This document shows positions 26,248-33,613 of a stretch of DNA of 64,000 nucleotides, piece by piece. Source of the DNA: Streptomyces avidinii (GTDB taxonomy: Bacteria; Actinomycetota; Actinomycetes; Streptomycetales; Streptomycetaceae). Both the position numbers and the translations under genes were made by a program. The DNA is taken from the NCBI RefSeq assembly GCF_014650695.1, contig NZ_BMVL01000015.1, positions 1-64,000 on the forward strand, read 5' to 3'. The first letter of the stretch is position 1. Each line of letters starts with the position of its first letter. A model generated the notes under the pieces. That model made no database searches. It was not told the DNA's origin and saw only the letters and a program-made list of their open reading frames with translations.

Positions 26248-26294
26248 GTTCATACTGAAACGGTTTGGGCGCGGCCCATTTTCTTCGTATGAAC
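26248..26294. promoter_or_regulatory. Inverted repeat upstream of the NCS2 permease
   Basis: GTTCATAC (26248-26255) and its exact complement GTATGAAC (26287-26294) are separated by 31 bases, just upstream of the permease start. A further TTCAT word at 26241 precedes them. Likely operator half-sites for a purine-responsive regulator; the regulator is not identified. Confidence 0.45.
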
Positions 26295-26311
26295 CACCCA
26301 ATGAGGACCGT

Positions 26312-27775
26312 ATGAGCACCCCGGCCCCCGCCCCCGCAGACACCGCCCCCGAGCCTTCCCGCCAGGGACCCGCCGGCGGACTGGACCGCTACTTCAAGGT
26401 CTCCGAGCGCGGCTCGACCATCGCCCGCGAGGTCCGCGGCGGCTTCGCGACCTTCTTCGCCATGGCCTACATCATCGTGCTCAACCCGATCATTTTGGGC
26501 AGCGCGAAGGACATGTACGGGCACCAGCTCGACGCCGGGCAGCTGGTGACGGCCACCGTCCTGACGGCCGCCTTCACCACGCTCCTCATGGGCGTGATCG
26601 GCAACGTCCCGATCGCGCTCGCCGCCGGTCTCGGCGTGAACACGGTCGTCGCGCTCCAGCTCGCCCCGCGCATGAGCTGGCCCGACGCCATGGGCATGGT
26701 GGTCCTGGCCGGCTTCGTGGTGATGCTGCTGGTCGCCACCGGTCTGCGCGAGCGGGTCATGAGCGCCGTGCCGCTGGGCCTGCGCAAGGGCATCGCGATC
26801 GGTATCGGCCTGTTCATCATGCTGATCGGTCTGGTCGACGCGGGCTTCGTCTCGCGCATCCCGGACGCCGCGCACACCACGGTCCCGCTCCAGCTCGGCA
26901 CCACCGGTCACCTGGACGGCTGGCCCGTCCTGATCTTCTCGCTCGGTGTGCTGCTCACCCTCGCCCTGCTGATCCGCAAGGTCCCGGGCGCGATCCTGAT
27001 CTCCATCGTGGCCATGACCCTGGTCGCCGTCGTGGTCCAGCTGATCGCGGAGGTGCCCGACTCGGGCTGGGGCCTGACGGTCCCGGAGTGGCCGGGCAAT
27101 CCGGTGGCCAAGCCCGACTTCGGGCTCGTCGGCGAGGTCAGCCTGTTCGGCGGTTTCGCCAAGGTCGGGATGCTGACCGGCATCCTCTTCGTCTTCACCG
27201 TGTTGCTGTCCTGCTTCTTCGACGCCATGGGCACGATCCTGGGCGTCGGCGACGAGGCGAAGCTGATCGACAAGACGACCGGCGAGTTCCCCGGGATCAA
27301 CCGCGTCCTGCTGATCGACGGCCTGGCGGTCGCCTCGGGCGGCGCCACCTCCTCCTCCGCGACCACCTGCTTCGTGGAGTCCACGGCCGGTGTCGGCGAG
27401 GGTGCCCGTACGGGTCTGGCGAACGTCGTGACGGGCGGCCTCTTCGCCGTGGCGCTGTTCCTGACCCCGCTCGCCACCATGGTCCCGTCCCAGGCGGCCA
27501 CCCCGGCGCTCGTGGCGGTCGGCTTCCTGATCCTGGCGGGCTCGGTCAAGGACATCGACTGGAGCGACTTCACCATCGCCGTCCCGGCCTTCCTGGCCAT
27601 GGTGATGATGCCCTTCACCTATTCGATCACCAACGGCATCGGCATCGGCTTCATCAGCTTCTGCGCTCTGCGTCTGGCGACCGGCCGGGGCCGCGGGGTC
27701 CCGGCCGCCATGTACGTGGTGGCAGCGGTGTTCGTCTTCTACTACGCGATGCCCGCCCTCGGCCTCGGCCAGTAG
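26312..27775 (+). CDS. NCS2 family purine permease (AzgA/PbuG-like)
   Basis: A 487-aa membrane transporter with about 12-14 hydrophobic segments. Family features are VRGGFATFFAMAYIIVLNP near the N-terminus, SAVPLGLRKGIAIGIGLFIMLIGL, and SATTCFVESTAGVGEGARTGL. Members import hypoxanthine, guanine or adenine with protons. ATG 26312 preceded by GAGG is preferred over the in-frame ATG 26246, which lies inside the promoter repeats. A 65-bp near-identical copy of part of this gene lies at 47732-47796. Confidence 0.9.
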   Translation: MSTPAPAPADTAPEPSRQGPAGGLDRYFKVSERGSTIAREVRGGFATFFAMAYIIVLNPIILGSAKDMYGHQLDAGQLVTATVLTAAFTTLLMGVIGNVPIALAAGLGVNTVVALQLAPRMSWPDAMGMVVLAGFVVMLLVATGLRERVMSAVPLGLRKGIAIGIGLFIMLIGLVDAGFVSRIPDAAHTTVPLQLGTTGHLDGWPVLIFSLGVLLTLALLIRKVPGAILISIVAMTLVAVVVQLIAEVPDSGWGLTVPEWPGNPVAKPDFGLVGEVSLFGGFAKVGMLTGILFVFTVLLSCFFDAMGTILGVGDEAKLIDKTTGEFPGINRVLLIDGLAVASGGATSSSATTCFVESTAGVGEGARTGLANVVTGGLFAVALFLTPLATMVPSQAATPALVAVGFLILAGSVKDIDWSDFTIAVPAFLAMVMMPFTYSITNGIGIGFISFCALRLATGRGRGVPAAMYVVAAVFVFYYAMPALGLGQ

Positions 27776-27776
27776 C

Positions 27777-27959
27777 TCACGTCAGCCCGTAGAACTTCTC
27801 TGTCTCGTCGACGGCCGCCTTGAAGCGCTCGTCGAAGTCATCGCGAATGAGCGTCCGGACCACATAGTCCTGGACGCTCATTCCGCGTTTGGCTGCATGG
27901 ATCCGGAGCCTGTCGAGGAGCTCCCCGTCTATGCGCATGCTCAGCACATGTGTCCCCAT
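27777..27959 (-). CDS. Ribbon-helix-helix protein, antitoxin-like
   Basis: A 60-aa protein with the RHH pattern: HVLSMRIDGELLDRLRIHAAKRGMSVQDYVVRTLIRDDFD. The start at ATG 27959 puts the beta-strand at the N-terminus. It ends one base after the permease stop, in convergent orientation. No toxin gene accompanies it, so it may be a solitary DNA-binding protein rather than half of a toxin-antitoxin pair. Confidence 0.7.
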   Translation of the reverse strand: MGTHVLSMRIDGELLDRLRIHAAKRGMSVQDYVVRTLIRDDFDERFKAAVDETEKFYGLT

Positions 27960-28067
27960 GCCGAAAGAGTCGGGGCAGAGGGTGCGTACGCGTGTCACTT
28001 TCAGCCGCCGACTCACCCGTATGAGTGACCCCGGGCATGAGGCGGAAACCCGGTGTTCCTTAGGAAG

Positions 28068-28081
28068 AGTAATGAGTTACT
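28068..28081. promoter_or_regulatory. Inverted repeat at the marR-like start
   Basis: AGTAA and TTACT flank TGAG. The repeat overlaps the first possible ATG (28072) and lies just upstream of the second (28090), the usual place for MarR autorepression. Confidence 0.5.
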
Positions 28082-28527
28082 CTAAATACATGCATGACCT
28101 TTCCCATGGCGACGACCTTGCCGCCGTGAACGACCTCCGCTCCGCCGTCATGCGGCTGGGGCGACGCCTGAAGCACCAGCGCGTCGACGAGTCGCTGAGC
28201 CCGACCGAGATGTCGGTCCTCGGCACCCTCGCCCGCTGCGGCCAGGCCACACCCGGAGAGCTCGCCCGCCGCGAGCACGTCCAGCCGCCGTCGATGACAC
28301 GCATCGTCGCGTTGCTGGAAGCCAAGGGACTGGTCACGCTGGAACCGCACCCCGACGACCGCCGCCAGAAGGTGGTCCGCCAGACGGAGGAGGCCGAGGC
28401 GATGCTCGAAGAGAGCCGCCGCAAGCGCAACGCCTTCCTGGCCGGGCTCGCGGCCGAGCTGACCGAGGACGAATGGGCCAAGCTGCGCGCGGCCGCACCC
28501 GTCCTGGAGAAGCTCGCGCACCTGTAG
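28072..28527 (+). CDS. MarR family transcriptional regulator
   Basis: A 151-aa winged-helix regulator: SLSPTEMSVLGTLARCGQATPGELARREHVQPPSMTRIVALLEAKGLV and the wing PDDRRQKVV. ATG 28072 has GGAAG 4 bases upstream. ATG 28090 would give MHDLSHGDDLAAVN, closer to homologues as I remember them, but without a Shine-Dalgarno sequence. The MFS gene follows after 25 bases, so this is a regulator-efflux operon, probably responding to a toxic small molecule. Confidence 0.88.
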   Translation: MSYSKYMHDLSHGDDLAAVNDLRSAVMRLGRRLKHQRVDESLSPTEMSVLGTLARCGQATPGELARREHVQPPSMTRIVALLEAKGLVTLEPHPDDRRQKVVRQTEEAEAMLEESRRKRNAFLAGLAAELTEDEWAKLRAAAPVLEKLAHL

Positions 28528-28552
28528 GAACGACGCCAGGAGGCGAACGCTT

Positions 28553-29923
28553 TTGAGTACGGGAACCGGAGCAGACTCCGCACCCGGCCACATATCCACC
28601 CCCACTACCGCCGCGACCGCCGACCGGGCCGTCGCAGCACCCGCGGGCAAGGGCTCCATGTTCAGCTCGCTGCGGATCCGGAACTACCGGCTCTTCGCCA
28701 CCGGCCAGGTCGTCTCCAACACGGGCACCTGGATGCAGCGCATCGCCCAGGACTGGCTGGTCCTCTCGCTCACCGGCTCCGCCTCCGCCGTCGGCATCAC
28801 CATCGCCCTGCAGTTCCTGCCGATGCTGATGTTCGGCCTCTACGGCGGCGTACTCGCGGACCGGCTGCCCAAGCGGCCGCTGCTCCTCGCCACCCAGAGC
28901 GCGATGGGCCTGACCGGCATCGCCCTCGCCGCGCTCACCCTGGCCGGACACGTCCAGGTGTGGCACGTCTACCTCGCCGCCTTCGCGCTCGGCCTGGTCA
29001 CCGTCGTCGACAACCCGGCCCGGCAGACCTTCGTGGCCGAGATGGTCGGCAAGGACCAGGTGGCCAACGCCGTCAGCCTGAACTCCGCCAACTTCCAGTC
29101 CGCACGGCTGGTCGGCCCGGCGATCGCCGGCGTGCTGATCACCGCCGTCGGCTCCGGCTGGGCCTTCCTGCTCAACGGACTGTCCTTCGCGGCACCCATC
29201 GCCGGTCTGCTGATGATGCGGACGCACGAACTGCACCCGGTCGAGCCCCGGCCCCGCGCCAAGGGCCAGCTGCGCGAGGGCCTGCGCTACGTCGCCGGCC
29301 GCCCGGAGCTGATCTGGCCGATCGTGCTCGTGGGCTTCATCGGCACCTTCGGGTTCAACTTCCCGATCTGGCTCTCCGCATACGTCAGCGACGTCTTCCA
29401 CGGGGACGCGGGCACCTACGGGCTCTTCAACACCCTGATCGCGGCCGGCTCCCTGGCGGGCGCCCTCCTCGCCGCCCGGCGCGGACAGTCCCGCCTGCGG
29501 GTGCTGGTGGCCGCCGCCGCGCTGTTCTCGGTCCTGCTCCTGGTGACCGCCTTGGCACCCGGCTTCTGGCTGTTCGCCGCCCTGCTCGTGCCCATCGGGA
29601 TCTTCGGCCTGACGGTCAACGTCACGGCCAACTCCAGCGTGCAGATGGCGACCGACCCCGAGATGCGCGGCCGGGTCATGGCCCTGTTCATGATGGTCTT
29701 CACCGGCGGCACCCCGCTGGGCGCCCCGCTGCTGGGCTGGATCACGGACACCTACGGCGCCCGGATCGGCATGGCCGCGGGCGGTGCGATCTCCCTGGCC
29801 GCCTCCGTCGCGATCGCGGTGGTCCTGGCCCGCGTGGGCAACCTCCGCCTCCGCGTGAACCGCCACGGCGTGACCTTCGTCCCGGCCGTTCCGCGCCGCA
29901 GCGAACTGGTGACGGTGGCCTGA
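28553..29923 (+). CDS. MFS transporter
   Basis: A 456-aa major facilitator with 10-12 membrane segments, of the EntS/MFS_3 type (NYRLFATGQVVSNTGTWMQRIAQDWLVL; GVLADRLPKRPLLLATQ). The start is TTG 28553, supported by a perfect AGGAGG at 28538-28543. It is cotranscribed with the MarR gene, and efflux of drugs or siderophore-like compounds is the usual job. Confidence 0.88.
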   Translation: MSTGTGADSAPGHISTPTTAATADRAVAAPAGKGSMFSSLRIRNYRLFATGQVVSNTGTWMQRIAQDWLVLSLTGSASAVGITIALQFLPMLMFGLYGGVLADRLPKRPLLLATQSAMGLTGIALAALTLAGHVQVWHVYLAAFALGLVTVVDNPARQTFVAEMVGKDQVANAVSLNSANFQSARLVGPAIAGVLITAVGSGWAFLLNGLSFAAPIAGLLMMRTHELHPVEPRPRAKGQLREGLRYVAGRPELIWPIVLVGFIGTFGFNFPIWLSAYVSDVFHGDAGTYGLFNTLIAAGSLAGALLAARRGQSRLRVLVAAAALFSVLLLVTALAPGFWLFAALLVPIGIFGLTVNVTANSSVQMATDPEMRGRVMALFMMVFTGGTPLGAPLLGWITDTYGARIGMAAGGAISLAASVAIAVVLARVGNLRLRVNRHGVTFVPAVPRRSELVTVA

Positions 29924-29940
29924 CCTCGCGGCCCGGGTTC

Positions 29941-29957
29941 CGGGGGCGCAGCCCCCG
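29941..29957 (+). terminator. Hairpin after MFS gene
   Basis: CGGGGGC, loop GCA, GCCCCCG followed by AAAA. It ends the marR-MFS operon. Confidence 0.65.
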
Positions 29958-29977
29958 AAAACGGCGCCGCGCACGGC

Positions 29978-29983
29978 TACGCT
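29978..29983 (+). promoter_or_regulatory. Candidate -10 box of leaderless thpR
   Basis: TACGCT, then 6 bases, then ATG. No Shine-Dalgarno sequence is present. Confidence 0.5.
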
Positions 29984-29989
29984 CGCCGC

Positions 29990-30544
29990 ATGAGACTGTT
30001 CGCAGCCGTCCTCCCGCCGGACGACGCCGTCGCCGAGCTGGCCCGGGCCGTCGACGAGGTCCACGACGATCGGCTGACCTGGACCGGGAGGGCAGGCTGG
30101 CACTTCACCCTCGCCTTCCTCGGCGAGGTACGGGACGAGGTGCTCCCCGAGCTGCACACGCGCCTGGAGCGGGCCGCCCACCGCACCGCCCCCTTCACGC
30201 TGCGGCTGCGCGGCAGCGGCCACTTCGGGGAGCGGGCCCTGTGGGCCGGCGCCGCCGGGGAGCTCACCGCCCTGCGGATGCTCGCCGAACGGGCCGACGC
30301 CGCCGCCCGGCGGGCCGGGGTACCGATGGACCAGCACCGTCGGTACACCCCGCACCTCACCCTGGCCCGCAGCCACCGCGCCGACACCCCGCTGAAGCCG
30401 TACCTGGACGCCCTCGCGGAGTTCGAGGGCACGCCCTGGCAGGTGGACACGCTCAGCCTGGTCCGCAGCAACCTCCCCGTCAGCGGGGTGCCGGGCGAGC
30501 AGCCCCGGTACGAGACCGTCCGGGCCTGGCCGCTCGGCGGCTGA
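29990..30544 (+). CDS. thpR: RNA 2',3'-cyclic phosphodiesterase (LigT/ThpR)
   Basis: A 184-aa 2H phosphoesterase. The two catalytic HxTx motifs are both present: HFTLAFLG at residues about 41-48 and HLTLAR at about 123-128. It hydrolyses 2',3'-cyclic phosphates on RNA ends. It stands alone after a terminator, with a TACGCT box 6 bases before the ATG. Confidence 0.92.
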   Translation: MRLFAAVLPPDDAVAELARAVDEVHDDRLTWTGRAGWHFTLAFLGEVRDEVLPELHTRLERAAHRTAPFTLRLRGSGHFGERALWAGAAGELTALRMLAERADAAARRAGVPMDQHRRYTPHLTLARSHRADTPLKPYLDALAEFEGTPWQVDTLSLVRSNLPVSGVPGEQPRYETVRAWPLGG

Positions 30545-30623
30545 GCCGCGACCGTGACCCACGCCACGGCCGGCAGCGCACCACGGCACAGCCCCTGCGT
30601 CCACGGTGCAGGAGCCGCCGCGT

Positions 30624-30629
30624 TACGCT
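30624..30629 (+). promoter_or_regulatory. Candidate -10 box of the 29-aa membrane peptide gene
   Basis: TACGCT, 6 bases, GTG 30636. Same layout as serC and thpR. Confidence 0.45.
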
Positions 30630-30635
30630 CGACGG

Positions 30636-30725
30636 GTGGATCCCAAGACCCGAAACCGTGTGATGGCCGGTGTGCTCGTGCTGATGTTCGTCGTCGTGGC
30701 CGTGGCGGCTGCCGTCGGCCAGTAG
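30636..30725 (+). CDS. 29-aa single-span membrane peptide
   Basis: GTG 30636 to TAG 30725 encodes MDPKTRNRVMAGVLVLMFVV followed by AVAAAVGQ. A charged N-terminus precedes one 18-residue hydrophobic helix. The layout (basic head, one span, tiny tail) and the well-placed TACGCT box support a real gene. I believe a very similar peptide is common in Streptomyces, which would need a search to confirm. It is convergent with the aldo/keto reductase, 10 bases away. Confidence 0.65.
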   Translation: MDPKTRNRVMAGVLVLMFVVVAVAAAVGQ

Positions 30726-30735
30726 CCCCCGCCGC

Positions 30736-31725
30736 CTACCAGGCGAAGGCCTCCGGCGACGCCCCGGGACCGGGGAAGATCTCCTCCAGGCCCGCCAGTA
30801 CCTCCTCCGGCAGCTCCAGCTCCACCGCGCGCAGCGCCGAGTCGAGCTGCTCCTGCGTGCGCGGCCCGACGATCGGCCCGGTGACCCCGGGACGCGTCAG
30901 CAGCCAGGCCAGCCCGACCTCGCCCGGCTCCAGGCCGTGCTTGTCCAGCAGGTCCTCGTACGCCTGCACCTGCGCCCGTACGGCGGTGTTCGCCAGCGCC
31001 TCCGCCGACCGGCCGGAGGCACGGCGGCCGCCCTCGACCTCCTTCTTGATGACCCCGCCCAGCAGCCCGCCGTGCAGCGGGGACCACGGGATGACCCCGA
31101 GCCCGTACGCCTCGGCGGCCGGAATGACCTCCATCTCGGCACGCCGCTCGGCGAGGTTGTAGAGGCACTGCTCGCTGACCAGGCCGAGCCGGCCGTGGCG
31201 GGCCGCCGTCTCGTTGGCCTGGGCGATCTTCCAGCCGGGGAAGTTGGAGGAGCCCGCGTAGAGGATCTTGCCCTGCTGGACGAGGACCTCGACGGCCTGC
31301 CAGATCTCCTCGAAGGGGGTCAGCCGGTCCACGTGGTGGAACTGGTAGACGTCGATGTAGTCGGTCTGGAGCCGCTTGAGGCTGGCGTCGACGGCCCGCC
31401 GGATGTTCAGCGCCGAGAGGCGGTCGTAGTTGGGCCAGGTGTCGCCCTCGCGGGACATGGAGGCGTACACCTTCGTGGCGAGGACCGTCTTCTCGCGGCG
31501 GTCGCCGCCCTGGGCGAACCAGGTGCCGATGATCTCCTCGGTGCGGCCCTTGTTCTCGCCCCACCCGTACACGTTGGCGGTGTCGAAGTAGTTGATGCCC
31601 GCGTCGAGGGCGGAATCCATGATCGAGTGACTTTCGGGCTCCGCCGTCTGGGGGCCGAAGTTCATGGTGCCGAGTACAAGTCGGCTGACCTTGAGGCCGG
31701 TGCGTCCGAGCTGCGTGTACTTCAT
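30736..31725 (-). CDS. Aldo/keto reductase
   Basis: A 329-aa NADPH-dependent (beta/alpha)8 reductase. Start signature MKYTQLGRTGLKVSRLVLGTM, catalytic Asp and Tyr in FDTANVYGWGENKGRTE, Lys in LATKVY, His in YQFHHVD. The C-terminal cofactor loop is LTRPGVTGPIVGPRTQEQL. It belongs to the YajO/YhdN-like subgroup. A dyad in the promoter points to a MerR-type activator. Confidence 0.92.
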   Translation of the reverse strand: MKYTQLGRTGLKVSRLVLGTMNFGPQTAEPESHSIMDSALDAGINYFDTANVYGWGENKGRTEEIIGTWFAQGGDRREKTVLATKVYASMSREGDTWPNYDRLSALNIRRAVDASLKRLQTDYIDVYQFHHVDRLTPFEEIWQAVEVLVQQGKILYAGSSNFPGWKIAQANETAARHGRLGLVSEQCLYNLAERRAEMEVIPAAEAYGLGVIPWSPLHGGLLGGVIKKEVEGGRRASGRSAEALANTAVRAQVQAYEDLLDKHGLEPGEVGLAWLLTRPGVTGPIVGPRTQEQLDSALRAVELELPEEVLAGLEEIFPGPGASPEAFAW

Positions 31726-31732
31726 GGGTCCC

Positions 31733-31763
31733 TAGCCAACTGCTTCGAGTGCGCTCGAAGCAA
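31733..31763 (-). promoter_or_regulatory. MerR-type promoter with dyad between -35 and -10
   Basis: GCTTCGAG (31742-31749) and CTCGAAGC (31754-31761) form a perfect dyad with a 4-base centre. On the minus strand a -35-like TTGCTT overlaps its upstream edge, and a weak -10-like TGGCTA follows after 19 bases. An over-long spacer filled by a dyad is the hallmark of MerR-activated promoters. Confidence 0.55.
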
Positions 31764-31784
31764 GACCCCGCCGTGACGGGCGTG

Positions 31785-32477
31785 TTACAGCCCCGGCGCG
31801 GGCCGGTAGGGGCCGCCGATCCCCCACGCCTGGTGCAGGACGGCCGCGAACTCGCCCGCCAGCCGGTGCTCGCCGGAGGCGTTCGGGTGCGTGCCGTCGT
31901 AGGTGTCGCGGTGGATGTCGTACGCGTCCGGGCGCGCGGCCAGCAGGATCGGCGAGGCATCGGTCGTGAGGTCGGCGACCGCCTTCGCGAGGAGCTCGTT
32001 GAAGCGGGCCACCTCGGCCGCGAAGGGCGCGTCCTCCTCGGCCCGGCTGTTCGGTATGACCGGCAGCAGGACCATCCGGACGCCGGGGCGCGCGGCGCGG
32101 GCCCCGGCGACGAACCGGCGGGCGTTGGCGGCGGTCTGCTCGGCATCGGTGTAGAAGCCGAGGTCGATCAGCCCGAGGGAGACCAGCAGGACGTCGGCGC
32201 CGGTGGCGGCGACCGCGGGTCCTATCAGGGGGGCCATGTGCTGCCAGCCCTCGCCCCAGCCGGCCAGGTGGCCGCGGGCGTGCTCCGGAAAGCCCGGATC
32301 GGCGTACGCGTGGCTGGTGGGCGTGTCGGCGACGGTGTCGTACAGCTCGCACCGCGGGCCGACGATCCGGTAGGGACCGCCGAAGGTCGAGCTGAGGTGC
32401 TGCCACATCCGGTAGCGCCAGGTGTAGTCGCCGGCGCGTCCGATGGTCATGGAGTCACCGACGAACATGAAACGCAT
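31785..32477 (-). CDS. SGNH/GDSL hydrolase family protein
   Basis: A 230-aa protein with catalytic Ser in GDSMTIG near the N-terminus and Asp/His in DGTHPNASGEH near the C-terminus. The block III position reads LGLIDLGF, lacking the usual GxND, so the oxyanion hole is atypical. There is no signal peptide. ATG 32477 is the start. It probably acts as an esterase or acetylhydrolase. Confidence 0.85.
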   Translation of the reverse strand: MRFMFVGDSMTIGRAGDYTWRYRMWQHLSSTFGGPYRIVGPRCELYDTVADTPTSHAYADPGFPEHARGHLAGWGEGWQHMAPLIGPAVAATGADVLLVSLGLIDLGFYTDAEQTAANARRFVAGARAARPGVRMVLLPVIPNSRAEEDAPFAAEVARFNELLAKAVADLTTDASPILLAARPDAYDIHRDTYDGTHPNASGEHRLAGEFAAVLHQAWGIGGPYRPAPGL

Positions 32478-32553
32478 CCGGTCATCATCGCGGATCGCGC
32501 GACAGAAACCCCTGTGACGCCGGACACGCGGCACGTACTGGCAGGCTGGGGGA

Positions 32554-33552
32554 ATGCGCCTGTCCCTGCCGTCCGCCGCCGCGTCCGCCGCCGTTGCCGT
32601 CACCGCCGCCGTCGCCGCCGCCCTCGCCGTGCTGCCGGGCCCGGCCGCCGCGGCGGAGACCCCCGCCGCGGCCTCCTTCACCATCTCCGACCCGCGGATC
32701 AGGGAGTCGAGCGGCCTGGCCGCCAGCCGGATCCACCCGGGCGTCTACTGGACGCACAACGACAGCGACGACGGCCCCTACATCTATGCGGTGGACTCGG
32801 CCACGGGCACGACGGTGGCCCGGGTGACGCTGACCGGCATCGGCACACCGCGCGACGTCGAGGCGATCTCCCTGGGACCGGACGGCCAGCTGTACGTCGG
32901 GGACATCGGCGACAACCGCAACGGCACCTGGGACCACGTGTGGATCTACCGCTTCCCGGAGCCGAAGCAACTGGGTGACGTCACCGTCAAGGCCACCCAG
33001 TTCACGGTGAAGTACGCGGACGGGGCACGCAACGCGGAGGCCCTGATGGTGCATCCGGTGACCGGGCGCGTCTACATCGCCAGCAAGGACGAGAACAAGG
33101 GCGGCCTGTACGAGGGGCCCGGGGAGCTGTCGACAGGCGGCGCGAACGTCTTCCGGCGGGTCGCCGACGTGCCGTGGGTGACGGACGGGGCCTTCTCCCC
33201 GGACGGCACCCGGCTGACGCTGCGCGGGTACTTCATGGCGCGCAGCTACCCGTGGAAGGACGGCCTGCCGGTGGGCGAGGGCGAGCGGGTGGACGCGCCG
33301 TGGCAGGGCCAGGCGGAGTCGGTGACGTACACGCCGGACGGCTCCACGCTGATGTTCGGCGCGGAGGGCGAGGGAAGCCGGGTCATCGCGGTCCCGGTCG
33401 CATCCGCCCCCTCCGCCTCACCGCAGCCGGGCTCCCCGCCGGAAGCGGCCCCCCTGACGGAGACGACGGGCAGCTTCGGCAAGGGCGCCCTTGTCCTGGC
33501 GGGGGGCCTGGTACTGGTCTTCGGCGCGAAGCGACTGTTCCGTCGGCGCTGA
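32554..33552 (+). CDS. Secreted, C-terminally anchored beta-propeller-like protein
   Basis: 332 aa. A signal peptide spans 1-35 (Ala-rich, ending PAAAAE). Then repeated propeller-like strands follow: SRIHPGVYWTHNDSDDGPYIYAVD; AEALMVHPVTGRVYIASKDE; SFTPDG-like SVTYTPDGSTLMFG. A Pro/Ser linker leads to a membrane helix (GALVLAGGLVLVFGAK) with a basic tail RLFRRR. It is likely anchored at the outer face of the membrane. Substrate unknown. Confidence 0.75.
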   Translation: MRLSLPSAAASAAVAVTAAVAAALAVLPGPAAAAETPAAASFTISDPRIRESSGLAASRIHPGVYWTHNDSDDGPYIYAVDSATGTTVARVTLTGIGTPRDVEAISLGPDGQLYVGDIGDNRNGTWDHVWIYRFPEPKQLGDVTVKATQFTVKYADGARNAEALMVHPVTGRVYIASKDENKGGLYEGPGELSTGGANVFRRVADVPWVTDGAFSPDGTRLTLRGYFMARSYPWKDGLPVGEGERVDAPWQGQAESVTYTPDGSTLMFGAEGEGSRVIAVPVASAPSASPQPGSPPEAAPLTETTGSFGKGALVLAGGLVLVFGAKRLFRRR

Positions 33553-33554
33553 AT

Positions 33555-33612
33555 CCGGCCTCGCCGGCGTTTGAGGCGCCCTCTTTCAGCCTCGCCGGCG
33601 TTTGAGGAGCGG
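33555..33612 (+). repeat. Dispersed GC-rich repeat, two copies in tandem (B1, B2)
   Basis: Two same-orientation copies with core GCCGGCGTTTGAGG (33555-33578 and 33587-33612), filling the convergent gap between the propeller-like gene and the flotillin gene. Confidence 0.8.
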
Positions 33613-33613
33613 C

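Noticed and set aside
26184..26311. Purine riboswitch ahead of the permease
   Set aside because: No aptamer-like helices or conserved purine-riboswitch core words were seen. The inverted GTTCATAC pair is better read as a protein operator.
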